Assembly (NCBI RefSeq): GCF_003073045.1 | Contig: NC_037594.1 | Location: 20,590,927 to 20,654,926 of the forward strand | Origin: Pomacea canaliculata | Taxonomy: Eukaryota > Mollusca > Gastropoda > Architaenioglossa > Ampullariidae | Length of the DNA stretch: 64,000 bases | Direction of reading: 5' to 3' | Shown: positions 11,701 through 23,647 of the stretch, piece by piece | Layout of the letters: the number at the start of each line of letters is the position of its first letter | Numbering within the stretch: the stretch's first letter is position 1 | Program-made: the position numbers and the translations under genes | The notes under the pieces: generated by a model | What the model saw: only the letters and a program-made list of their open reading frames with translations | What the model was told of the DNA's origin: nothing | Databases searched by the model: none

Positions 11701-14067
11701 ACTTATTGAGACTTGTCTGTTTTGTCTATCTTGCCTATCTTGATTAGAGCTTGTCCCAGTCATCGACGAAAACCTTGGCAGGAACGTAATTTTGCAGACC
11801 TATAAGTCTGCACAGGTGTGTTCTGTGCGGTGCCAACGAGCGAAACGACCACAAAGACGCCGTTCTCTGTTATTATTGCAACCTTGGGATAACCTAACAA
11901 AAGTGTATTTATTCTACATACAAAGGGACGCGTGTAATCACCTGTAACACGAAAGAGGTGCGCCTGGATGTTTGGGCCAAAGGTGAGTCAGCAACTGTAC
12001 TTGCTGCCGGGAAAATTGCATTGCAAGAAACTAGCCGGATGGCACAAAGACACTGGACGGCTTAGTCCTGTCACAAAAGAGAGACATAGTCGACTTGTAC
12101 ATGACTTCAGCGACATAATGGCTCAGTGGTTTTTGCAGTTCATATTTGCGGTGCATAAGCCATCCACAGTTATTTGCGTGGTCGACACGAGGCTAATTAC
12201 GATCAAGAAAAACAGTAAAGACAAGATGATGACGATGGCGACTACGATATGGTGACTAAGCTTCAGAATTTTGCTTATATAATATTATCTCGTTCTTGCC
12301 AAGAAGAAAATGATTGGAGTGACAAAGGCAATAACACGCCAAAGCCGTGGACAGGTATGAGTAGACACGGCCATGATCTTGAAGGAAAGAAAACACAATC
12401 GTATAAATAGTTTTAGGTAGAATGCTACATAATTCTAGAATAATTAGCAAATTATAGCATTTTGACTTGCGCTTTATTGGTTGATCTAAGAAGCTTGAAA
12501 ATAGCCAGCAAGGAAGCGGGATGGAGTGTACAGGATTCTGGTACGGGTCTTTGGAGGAAAGGGCTATAGGCTGAGCAAAGTATCAAAATAGCTCAGTGAT
12601 AGATCTTTGTAACATGATGGTGTATGGAAAGATTAAAGTTATAGTGACCCCGAGATAGTCCAAAGTGGTCCTTTTTTTTCAAAAATGACAATACGATTTA
12701 AAGCTCCGCAAAACTTCTGAAGGGAACCTACTCTATTCTGAATAAAACGCAACCCCAGAAATTTGAGTTATCCACCTTAGTCTGCTGTAATCGTAATTCA
12801 TCTTTCTTCCTCTAAATTTGTATGTGCATGTATAGCATCATCATATATATCTATTGGCCAATATTAGATCAAAGTAAGACACGTCTATCTACATGGTTAC
12901 ATCTACAATTGTATTGCCAGTACATGCGCTGTTGTCACTAACTTCTCTCAACGGACCCACGCAATTGTAAATATTACTCGAGTTAATGAACTGAGTTCGT
13001 TGGAAGACACTGATTCTAATGAAAACGCCTAATTCTGTTAGCTAAAACAAGCATTCAAACATCATTTCTAGCTGTCAGTGTGTAGCTGAAGGAAAACAAA
13101 ATGAAATCAGACTAGTAATGTCAGAGGAGGGAGGTACTTGATGCTCCGGATTAAAGGGAAAAGCAAGTCGAAAGACAACTTATACTTAAATAATGAATGT
13201 CTCTGTTCTGAATTTATGCAGTTAAAAATATTAAACTGCAAAACAATAATTTAAAAATTGCTCACATCCATGTATAAAACATCGTTTAGGGGCCGTGTTC
13301 GTAAAGCGTGGCTGCGAAGAAATTAAGTACAAGATTCTTGTCCCCATAGTTACGACACACCGTCCAGACCTCTCGATTACTGGTTGATGTTACTTTGTAC
13401 CAAGGAATCTTTGCCACTGCTGTGTAACTACGGTCCAGGGAGTAATGCAACATCAAGTGAGTTTGGACCTTGCTTTATAACTACGGAGACTAGAAGCTTG
13501 CTACTCCTGATGAATACCGCCCCAGGACTGTATTCACAGGTCACTAGGGTGTGAGCCTTTTTCTACATGGCATTTGCACAATGAAACACAACATTTGGGT
13601 ACAGAAAGATATCATGTCAAAAGATATTTTACTTCAATTATGAAAACATGCAGCTTCTTAAATCACACACGGATCTCCACATCCAAAGATTACAATGTCT
13701 GGAAGCTGCTTATTGTATGTGATCTATCTTTCTTTATTTCTTTAATACTTACATCTTTTCTTTGTTCCCTTTCTCCATGTCTGTAAGCCTAGTTATGTCT
13801 TAACTCTCTCTCTCGTCTTTCTGTCTTCAAGTTACAGACACAAACGATTGAAGTCAACAGATACCAAGCAGATGCTATAATCGTGACGGACATGGACAAA
13901 TGTACAAACATTTACAGATACGTATTGGCCAAGCGTGTTTTCTACAAAAAGGACGACACCCCCCCCCCTAGTAAAAAACAAAAACAAATGCGAAGACTTG
14001 CAAACGGTTTCTTTGCAAAAACAAGAAGACATTTTCATTGTCCTGAAAGCATAAAATGTTTTTGCCT
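8771..14067. other. Long intergenic region
   Basis: No protein gene is supported. Contents are A-rich runs (around 8976-9022 and 9616-9630), scattered AT-rich sequence, a candidate tRNA-derived SINE near 11521, and a segment at 13290-13560 that starts with gggccgtgttcgtaaag. A similar start (gggccgtagttatgaag) occurs near 61350, which hints at an unclassified dispersed repeat. The end of the region is the 3' flank of the sulfotransferase gene. Confidence 0.5.
11521..11600 (+). repeat. Possible tRNA-derived SINE head
   Basis: The segment has a polymerase III-like layout: an A-box-like tggctagaatgctcag (11526-11541) and, about 25 bases later, a B-box-like tggttcctgctccc (11561-11574), in a tRNA-sized span. 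Neither box is perfect and the element end was not found, so the 3' limit is arbitrary. Confidence 0.3.
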
Positions 14068-16375
14068 TTAGACGCCGTCCTTCTCACTGAGAGCCAACCA
14101 CTTCGTGGCCCGACTCAGAAGATAAATCTGCATGCTCATCTCAGACTGCTGAAGAAGGAAGCAGTCTCTACGAGAGATCACAAATCTTTCATTCCACATC
14201 GAGGCATCAACGTAAGCGAGACGAAGGCCAGAGGTATTTCTGAAACAAAATTCAGACATGATCGCCTGAATCTCTCTGAAACGCCGCAGTTCCAGGAAGA
14301 ACTCAATGCCTTCAGCTAACACATTGTCCCAAAAGATCCTGTAGAAATGGTCGTACAAGAGGACATCAGCCATCTGGTACTTTTTGAACAGCAAACGGTC
14401 TTTACTGGACATGACAAATTCAGTTTTATTTTTCCTTGCATTGTTCTTCATGTACAATATGTCTTTCATTCGTAAGCATGCTCTGCGTTTCAAGAGTACA
14501 AGGGACTCTTCGAAATTCTCAGCCACAAGGACAAGGTCAAGATCCCTTCTCAGCGATATCGCGTGGTTGCGAATGTTTCTGGGGTCTCTTTGCTTTTCTG
14601 GAGCCAGCCCCGTGTTGCTAGCAAAAGAATTGTGCAGCTCTGGCTTAGTGGCGTTGAACTGGTGATAGGTCCTTAAAAAGAAGCTTAGAGCCTCCCTCTG
14701 ATCACTAATGTTGAATTTTCTTTGCAAGATTCTGTCCAAACCATAATAGTAGAAACTCGACACAAACCTCTCTTCTGGGCGCCTTATGATGGCGAAGTAG
14801 AAGGTATTATTAGTCATCAGGCGCTGGATATTGGAGCGGTTAAAGATCATGTGGTTGAACATTACATTGTAGTGAGAGCCATTTGCGAGAGGCGGGAAAA
14901 CAGAGTCCCGAGTGATGGCTTCATCAAAGTAGTTGAATCGTTTAGTTTTTGGCACCTGCAACGAAAGTAATAAATGACAATACTGGGAATAGTTTCTCCT
15001 CGATGCGATTAAAACCTACTTTTAGCCATGTATTATCTTGTAAATGTTTTATTCTATAGTTAGGTAGTTATCACCTGTTCAAGATCTGAATAAAAGATGT
15101 ACCTCATCACAATTAAAAAATCTTTTCTCATAAATTAATAAATAACTTTTTGTAAAAATTAATCGTCTAATGTCTAAATATTCTATTTCTATTGAAACAC
15201 ATAGAAACAAAATCTAGAAGAATCATTATTAATGCTTAAAACAGATCACATCATACCTTCTTCTCTCACCCGATACTTTTAAAATTTTGGGAAAAGAACT
15301 TCCGTAAAGGAGAGGTGCTCACAGAAGATACTGGCAACTAGAAAAGTATGGACCCTACCGCTCTACAACACCCAAAACGTTACGAGTCTTTTATTATTTC
15401 TGTTCATTTCCTCATCCACGCTCCCGATCTTTGATAATCACATTCTTTTAAAGACACAAAAGACGAGCACCAAACAGTTCTACAAATTGCAAAGGTCAAA
15501 GGTCTACCTTTTTTGGCAGCGCCACGTGGAGGCCATACCTCAGGGCATAGCGCGCCAGAATGTTAGCGATGGTGCTGCTGGCTGACTTGTGTACCTTGAC
15601 GAACACCATGCTGGTCATGTTTAAATGTTTTAGTCTGCATCCTCTAGACAGGACCGGGGATCCTTCCCAGGAAATCAGGTTCGATATATAAGCAGAAACA
15701 TTAACTCTGCTTGCTCTCGACAATGCCGGGGCGACGGTGATGCTTTGATTCAACTTTCTGGACCTGGTGACTGAGAAGTCATCAGCAGCTGACTCGTTGA
15801 GTAGTGCTTCATGAAATGAATTATCATCGCCTTGAATGTCTTTACTTAAATTGAAATCTCCGCGGACATCAAAACTGTTTACACGACTGCTTTTCTTTGT
15901 CTTTGTCCGATGGTTCCTCAGACTCTTCCTCCGTGCAGGTCTGCTTTGAGGAAAGTCTGTTGGCTCCGAAATTGTTACTTTCTGGTCTTCACTTTCTGTC
16001 CCATTATTTGCCTTGGTCATACGCTGTATAGTTTTGAGTTCTGTGGTGGACCTTCTAAAGAAACCTCTCCATCTTTTTCTGATCTTTCGTCGTATTGGAT
16101 TTTGATGTAGATTTCATTGGTCTCACTGTGGTTATGTTTTTTGCAGAAGTTTTGTTTCCATTTTCAAAATCAAAATATTCTGGACTTTGCAAGCTTTGAT
16201 CTTTTTTCGTGTCTTTAGCATGCAAAGTTCTGACTGTTTCATCGGAAAAAAGAACATATGCACAGAATACGAAGATGAGAATGTTCACAGCCAAAACCAG
16301 GTATCCTCTGCAAACATAAAGGTACCTATTAAAACACTTCTTGTATATATGGTATTGAAACATAGTTACAAACAT
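14068..16375 (-). CDS. Galactose-3-O-sulfotransferase-like Golgi enzyme (copy 1)
   Basis: Family PF06990-type enzymes move sulfate from PAPS to the 3-OH of galactose on glycolipids or glycans in the Golgi. Exon C is 14955-14068 (acceptor gttgcag, stop before 14068) and exon B is about 16020-15508 (donor AAAAAG|gtagac); they join in phase 0. Exon B ends in the 5'-phosphosulfate-binding motif, MVFVKVHKSASSTIANIL. Exon C has the 3'-phosphate motif region FAIIRRPEERFVSSFYYYGL, then RDPRNIRNHAISLRRDLDLV and YDHFYRIFWDNV, typical of the family. The N-terminal piece, 16375-16055, gives a type II topology: a short basic tail, then one membrane span, GYLVLAVNILIFVFCAYVLF, then a Ser/Thr/Asn-rich stem with an NITT glycosylation site. 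That piece runs to a stop and is in a different frame from exon B, so an indel or a missed splice lies in the stem (16020-16110). The catalytic half is open. The substrate is not predictable. Confidence 0.85.
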
Positions 16376-17335
16376 ATTTACAAACCATTAAAATATTCTT
16401 GGGTGTTAAATGCGTTTTGTCTTCTAGTTTATATGCCAGATACATCCTGATAGTTATTATCCAGAAAAAAACCTATTACAATCAATGAATAATCAAAAAG
16501 AAAAGTCAGTCTCGACCACATGTCAATTGGCTGTGTATCAAAGACTCCTGAGACAGAAACGTCTTACATATTAAAAATTAATTTTTTTGCTTGAAAGTCA
16601 CACGAAGCAGTCAAGAAGGATGAAGTGGTGGTCAAACTATGAGTATTAAACTATAGAAGAATAAACTTATATTACAGCTCGATTGCTAGTACTGGCTGGT
16701 GAGTCTCGCAAACAGACTGGAATAAAGAGAGTCTACGTCCACCGAACGTGGGTCAAAATTGAAAGAAAGAAGTATAAAAAGAGGAAAAAGAAAACTCAAA
16801 CAAACCCCCAAGGTGTGCACCAAGTGCAATAAAAACTTAAACAGTGGGTTCTTAGTCGAAACGGCACAAAAGCCCCAGGAGTTAAAATGTTCTTAGTAAG
16901 CCATCAATTTCCCTATTAATATTAATGGTACTCTAGTTTATTAGACTTTTCAACTAATGTGAAAACTGCATGCAAGTGTATATATTATATAGTATAAGTA
17001 AATATTTGACATGATATAGAATATATGCATATAATTATACACATATTTGGGACACACGTGCAGCTTAATATATCAGTATAAGCATTGAATCGCCTTCGAC
17101 TATAGTACTTGTAACAAAGCACTTCTGACTCTTATGTCATGTACACATAACAATACCATAATTCTGAATACTTACAGTCTGACGAAGGATGAGGCCATTC
17201 GTGTTTGTTTGATGAAGCATGACGCCATTTCCAGACGTTCTGCAAGATATGTGCATTCACAGAGTTCACTCCCTACCTCCCAAAAATCCACATACCAAAC
17301 ATATTCTCTTATATTTCTCTATATGATGATATATA
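16376..17335. other. 5' flank of the sulfotransferase gene
   Basis: No gene is supported. The stretch is AT-rich, with a TATATTATATA-like run near 16980-17040 that is partly absent from the matching copy. It repeats at 25915-26864. Confidence 0.5.
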
Positions 17336-18866
17336 CAGTGGAACCTCGGTTAGCAAAACGCCTCGATAGCGAATATTTCAGATAACGAACAAAACATGCG
17401 TTAAAAGTTTGTCTCGGATAGCGAACAAATTTCGGATAACGAAAAACAGCCACGTAAACCACACTGACGACCACTTCATCATTCGCGCTCGAGACACAGT
17501 TACGATCGTTGTTCCTTATCTGTGCGCATCCTTCTTATTTAGTGATTTTTGTGCTTATTTTAATAAGATAATCCTCAATCATGCTCCAAAGAAAAGTCTG
17601 TAGAAAAGTCTTTCCCTAACAGTGCGATAGCAATAGAGCCTAAACATGTTCAATGATAATGTGAATGTATTACCGAAGAGTTTCACAAAAAGCAGAAGCA
17701 ACAGACACTGGACAAGTTTTTCCTTTAACCTCAAAGCGACAGAAAAAGGAAGTTACCTCCGTTTTTACAATGTCACGTGTGCTCATGAGTGGGAATCCAA
17801 TCAGTAATTGTATGTGGGATAGCTGGATTTGAGCAAGAGTTTGGACAGCCAACAACAAGAAAATAAGAAGTAATACAGATAGAACCCTGCTATGAAGTCT
17901 ATCTCAGTAAACTTTTATGGGACCCTTGAATTTCGGCGAAGAAGAACAATCGAGAAGTGACCCTCCTCTACATGATGATGATGATGATGAGGAGGATACG
18001 TTTCGTGCACCCAGCGCAACACGTTTTGACCGCCTGTTGCCTTCCAAGTGATTATAAGCATGAGGGTTTCTTTGTAGGTAAGATGCCGAACCAGTAACAT
18101 CTGTATTATGGAGCAGAATTTTACATTCTATCAAATGCTGAGGGATTTTATTCGTTTAAAAGGAGTCACAAAGCTTTCTTGATGCATAGAAAACTGTGTG
18201 GCATTTAATGATGTTAATAGAGGAGTGTTGTGGAATTTAATGATTTCAGTATAGTTGTTTGCATTGCAGGTTCAATTTATGTCTCTCTTGCACGATGAGA
18301 ATATTTCATAGCCGGGGCGCTGCCGTTTAATGTTTGAATGACTGTAGGTCTTTCATACAGATTTCACATTAAACTATATCATAGCGACGCAAATAACATG
18401 AACAGTAAAATATTCACAGACAAAGAAAATAAACACAGAGGCTACCGGAGTCGGAAAGTCTACCCGTAAAAAAGACTTTTTTTTAAGATTAGAAAACATC
18501 CTTACAAGATCTTCTGTAAATCTTCAGTTATTTGTTTGTACTTAACCTTGGAAAGATTTACATGTCAGTAAAAAAATAATGATGGAATAATGTCTAATGA
18601 TACCAGATAATGATACGTTCAAGATAAGACTTGCCGAATTCAAGTAATCCCCTTTCCATTCTCAAGATACACACCCACAAACATCAGCATCACAGGTCAA
18701 GACACTCGCACAGACGTCAGAGTTGTACATAGCGAATCAACAGGGCTGAGAACCAATTAAATCTATTTCCTTTATTCTTATGGAAAAACTGTTTCGGATA
18801 ACGAACATTTCGATAACGAACAACTTTCCAGAACGGATTATGTTCATTTAACCGAGGTTCCCACTG
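17336..18866 (+). mobile_element. Tigger/pogo-like DNA transposon, internally deleted (copy 1)
   Basis: The element starts with the terminal sequence CAGTGGAACCTCGGTTAGC and ends with its inverted match, ccgaggttcccactg, each flanked by TA, the expected target duplication. Next to the ends are repeated sub-terminal words of the type cggataacgaac. Inside is the start of a transposase (MAPKKSL, seen clearly in the other copy at 27115) followed by stops. At 1.5 kb it is too short for a full Tigger and is non-autonomous. The same element lies at 26865-28439. Confidence 0.8.
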
Positions 18867-19478
18867 TATATAATCATGCACGATTACTATTAACAAATAT
18901 TCATTTAAAAAGCACCTTCATTTGCTCGAGCATGCGTTGTATTAGAGCCATAAAAACACCAATAGAGGTAAAGAAGGGGGTAGGGAGGTCATAGATTGAG
19001 AAAGAAATATATTGATACCACCATGATGTTTGTCTTCTTCAGATGTAAGATGATGAATATCTACTTTATTAGTTTCACTACCAAGTCTATATACATTCTA
19101 GCCAAACTTTCAAATACACTTATAGCTCTTTGTACATTCAACAACAGTGTTTTTAGGTATTTACACAGGCAAACGCTGTTCGTAAGATGCTCACCATTTT
19201 TTTTATCGCTATCCGTTTGGAGGTGCAGGGACGCTTTCAAATTCTAAATTTCTTGGGTTATAATCTTCACTTGTCGTCGAAATGTTGTTTAGAGCACGGA
19301 AACTGTCAACTGACTTCCCTCAAACAATATTTCACCATCGACCAATCGGTCTGTCTGTGGCTAATAACAGCTGTCGTTCAATTTCTGTCAGTGTTGTGAC
19401 GCCCGTTTCCCTGATGGGAGCCGGAACAGACCGTATTCGAGATCAGACAAGTCATCGGTTATATTTAACCTACAAGTA

Positions 19479-20239
19479 CAGCTCGGGTAGCGAACATTAA
19501 TCCGTTCTGAAGTTGTTCGTTATCCGAAACAATTTTTACCGATAAGAAATAAAGGAAATAAAGTTTGAATTTTCCCAGCCAACCTTTTGCTCGTCTAATA
19601 TATGAAAGCTACAGGTCTAAAATGGTATTTTTTTTTTATAAAAAAAGAACAGTTATAATACAATATAAATGAGCTTAATAAACATAAAAAACATACGGAA
19701 TAGCATTAGAACACTTGTCTGTTTTGACTGGGTTGGACAAAGGTTTGGGATTGGAATGTGGGTGAAGTAATATATTACTGCTAATTCCCCATCCCATAAT
19801 GAAGCACTGACATTGTAAAATCTGGGGGTAACTATCCCTTTTCTGTCCTGTATTAGGTTGAATTGGAAAAAAACTTGTTCCAGTGTCTGTTCTTCTGCCT
19901 CTTGTAAAAACTCTCGTAATACGACATCACATTTCATTGACCATGTTTAGTTCCTATTGGCTATCCTATTTTCGGAAAGACTCTCTAATACAGACTTTTC
20001 TTATTGAAATAAAGAAAAAAAATCACTAAATAAGAAGGATGACGCATCACAATAAGGAACAACCGATCGTAACTTGTCTCGAGTGTGAATGATACATGCT
20101 GGTCGTCACGTGTGTTCACGCTGCTGTTCATTAATCCAAATTGTTGTTTCCTATCCGAGACATCATTTTTAGACGATAATTTTTGTTCGTCACCCGAAAA
20201 TAATCGCTATCCGAGCCGTTCGCTAACCGAGTTCCACTG
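19479..20239 (-). mobile_element. Second Tigger-like element, inverted, shorter (copy 1)
   Basis: This is the same family as the element at 17336-18866 but in the opposite orientation and 0.76 kb long. The minus-strand 5' end at 20239 has CAGTGGAAC with tandem cgaacggctcggatagc-like words. The other end, near 19479, is degraded here (cagctcgggtagc) but clear in the matching copy at 30165. It carries the same transposase-start region. TA flanks are visible at the right end. Confidence 0.72.
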
Positions 20240-23200
20240 TATTCGTTCCATAATAATATGCATAAAAAAGAAGACTCACGTTCTTAATGAACTTATTTAC
20301 CCTGTGACATGTAGCTGTTTTTTTAAAATCAGATCAGAATCTTAATAACTGTAACAGCAGCAGCATAATGTCTCCGACTGTAAAGCAAAAACTCCTTGTA
20401 GATGTGATATAGGACATCTAAACACTTGACTGTAATCAATAGATATACACGTCCCTCATCTTACTTGTCCACGGACGCCTGCACTCACATGGCAAGCAAC
20501 ACACATACACGACGTCCGTTTACGTGTTCTTCTTCAAAACATCTTTAAAATAACCATGCTTGAGCTGTCCACGTTAATGTTTATTAAAAGCTCGAATGCT
20601 CAGGTAGACTTACAATTACAAAAACACTTAGGCATAATAAAATCTCCGCCTCTACACAGATAATCTATGGCGGCGATCACATTTCAGCTAAGAATACTAT
20701 ACCAATGTTATCTTGGGCACTTGCTCCGATCAATCACACTTAGCTCTTTAATCTTAATCTCAACTCTTCGTCGTCTATGTGTAGAAACACCCGCTCTCAG
20801 TTTTTCTTTCTTTATCAACAAAGTTCCAATATATTAGCTCAATGATAATCGAACGTTAGTGCACACTTAAAGTTTCTTGGCGACATGAAGTCAACGGTAC
20901 ACCCCCTACACACTGCTGGTGTCTTACATCAGGCGATCGAGGATCGTCTAGATCTACATCAATAGATCCCAGCTCTAACACACAGAACAACAACCTTGCT
21001 AAGCAAAATATGGCCTACACACAAACACAAACTTCTTATAAAAGAATATTATACTGCATCTACTTTCTATTTAAAAAAACACACACCCACCACACTCTCT
21101 TTCATGTCCCAATCCTCTGTTCCTAATATAGTCCAGATGATCTCCCTTCCTCGCCGAAAACTCCTCTTCGATACATCGTTGGGGTTACCACAGCGAAGAT
21201 TAAAGCTAACTCAAAAACCGTACAGACGACTATTCTGACATTCACAAAAATATACTATTAACATCATGGTAAATTAACACCAGTGAAGTGCTAAATTCTT
21301 AATCATTTATTCAGCTCAGTAAGGACTATACGGTAATGACACTATTCCAGTTAATATTTACTAAAATTTAATTTGTAACAATTACCCTTTGAAATGACTC
21401 CTTAGAAGAGCTTGTATAAAATACAAAAGAACAAAGCTCATACTTATAAACATCAAATTATAACTGAAACGGCTGAAACTCAAAGAATTAACTGGTTTGT
21501 GTATGTGTCATTCATGTCTACACTGTTACGGATATCATTAAGATTTCCCTCTAGTTCCACCTAACACAATCATACACAGCTGCTTCATCTATGCAGTTAC
21601 TATTCGTTCCTTCCTACCTCTAATTATGCACACATTGTCCGGGAGTCATCGATCTCACTAGCAAGTTGCCACACAGTATAAATATCCACACGACCATCTT
21701 CATACCCAGTGTCTCTTGCACTAAAACCGCAATCGACCAGATATGTTCTTCTATTAATCCCAAAGATTCAACCGTGGACAAATGAAAGTAGATGATTACA
21801 AAAATTAATTAAATTCTATGTCTTTTAAACTCAAACATTCATCGAAAATCAAGTTAATCCTGAATGAGTTCTTCCCAGCGCGATCATAAAGAGAAAAAGA
21901 AAGAACAAACCTTTGGCCACATCCTGTCTGACTCCAACCAAAAAAGGAAAATACAATAAAAAAACACAGAACCAATGTTACAAATATTCAGACCTTCAAA
22001 TTAATAATAAAACACTTAAATACACCTCAACTAACCAAGCACAAAAATTAAAAAACAAAGAACAAACAAACAAAACAAACAAAAAAAAAGACAGATTAAT
22101 CGTTCATAAAATTCCCTTCATTTCTAAAAATAACCCATGCTACTTGCATTTTTGGATAAAAAAACCTAATATACCACATACCAAATATTGCACAATCTAC
22201 ACATTTCAAAACCCGCAATTTTTAAGAGTCACAAAAATTCTAAGCCTAAATACAGAAATAATAAACATCAAAATCTTTTGAGCTAACTAAATGTCATCGT
22301 GCACTTCCATGCAACAGTACAGAATGATTTTAGCACGATTTCTGACCCTCTTAATGGCAACGTTTAACAATAAATTGCTTTACACACTACACATGCTGAG
22401 CTATAAATACCACATTCAACCCACAGCGCCACTGTAGCTGGAGCGACATAGCAAGGATGTCTTTAGATAAGCTGTACCGCCCTTACCAACGCTAATTAAT
22501 TCTCCATAATTATTGTCAGTCCAATACAACAATTATGCAGCTACAGGAATCATTTTAAATGTCTCTTAACTTCCGCTGAAGATCCCCACCTTCCCTTCCA
22601 ACACAGATGCTAATCGATATCCATCACCAGAATACACCATTGCACTGATACACAAAGCGCCTCTGAAAGCATGGGTTGTGGTTGTCATGCTCCGTGGCAT
22701 TTCAACACGTCTTCTTTTGATTTATTTAGAAGGAATTTTTTAATGGAATAATAAGAACACGAGAAACGAGACATTTTTGTGCTGTACAGCCGCCAGAGTC
22801 TATATCTCGAGAAATTCTTACACTCAAATGAAACAAAACACAAAAAGTACGGAGAATACTAAAAAATGGAAATAAAAAAAATGATTAAACGGAAAAAACT
22901 AAAATATCAAGCGTTAAAAAAAACACAAAGACAAAAAATTCAAAGACTAGCCAATGAGCGTCACAACGAGTTTCCCAACGCAAAAAACACAAAAAAAAAA
23001 AACAGATAGAAAATTCAGAAATACTACTCATAATCAGCTGCAACCCTCAGTGATCTTAATGTCGCATCCTCATGATAAGGCAGCACTTCATCACTAGAAG
23101 AAGACAAACAAAATTTTCACAGTTAATCAAATTCACCGTTCAGGAAAGATTTAAAAATTAGCCTAATCTCTTCTTCTCCCTTTCACTTATTAAATTACCT

Positions 23201-23547
23201 ATTTGCCGAATTCTGAGAAAAAAGTTTTAAACACACAACCACACCAGCCCGACACCAAACCTCTAATAACGAATGAGCCACCCATTTCAAGAAATTCAAT
23301 ACTTGCAAAACAAATACTTACATTTTTCAGATTTTAAATATTATTCTAAATTATATAACAAATAATATTACGCGAAAAAACAGATATTAATACACAGAAC
23401 CACATTTTTAATATTCCCTCATAAAAACGGTCTCATCTTCTATGAACACTGCATAAGTTCATAATTTAAATCAATCATTAACCAACAAATATGTCAAAAA
23501 CTATTCAAAATAAGAAACATACACTGTATCACAACAGATCCTTTTCT
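20240..23547. other. Gene-free tail of left contig, indel-rich
   Basis: No gene is supported. The sequence matches 30941-34780 but is about 0.5 kb shorter through many small deletions, and it is visibly poor in G on this strand, especially at 21900-22300. The open frame near 21913-22281 falls in this depleted stretch and is not believable as a gene. Confidence 0.6.
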
Positions 23548-23647
23548 NNNNNNNNNNNNNNNNNNNNNNNNNNNNNNNNNNNNNNNNNNNNNNNNNNNNN
23601 NNNNNNNNNNNNNNNNNNNNNNNNNNNNNNNNNNNNNNNNNNNNNNN
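23548..23647. other. Assembly gap, exactly 100 N
   Basis: A run of exactly 100 undetermined bases is the conventional placeholder for a scaffold join of unknown size. The sequence on both sides is the same genomic block. Confidence 0.97.

Larger units (their letters stand above)
14128..23537 (+). repeat. Duplicated block, copy 1 (left of the scaffold gap)
   Basis: This 9.4-kb stretch is colinear with 23648-34780 in direct orientation. It contains the sulfotransferase gene from inside its last exon, two Tigger elements and the non-coding tail beyond them. In the clean part (about 16380-17120 against 25920-26640) the copies differ at roughly 2% of bases plus a 19-base indel. Toward the gap this copy is full of small deletions. 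It lacks the hAT element found in copy 2. Confidence 0.9.

Noticed and set aside
21913-22281. 122-aa plus-strand open frame, Lys/Asn/Thr-rich
   Set aside because: It lies in the G-depleted, indel-rich contig end; the matching sequence in the other block does not keep the frame.
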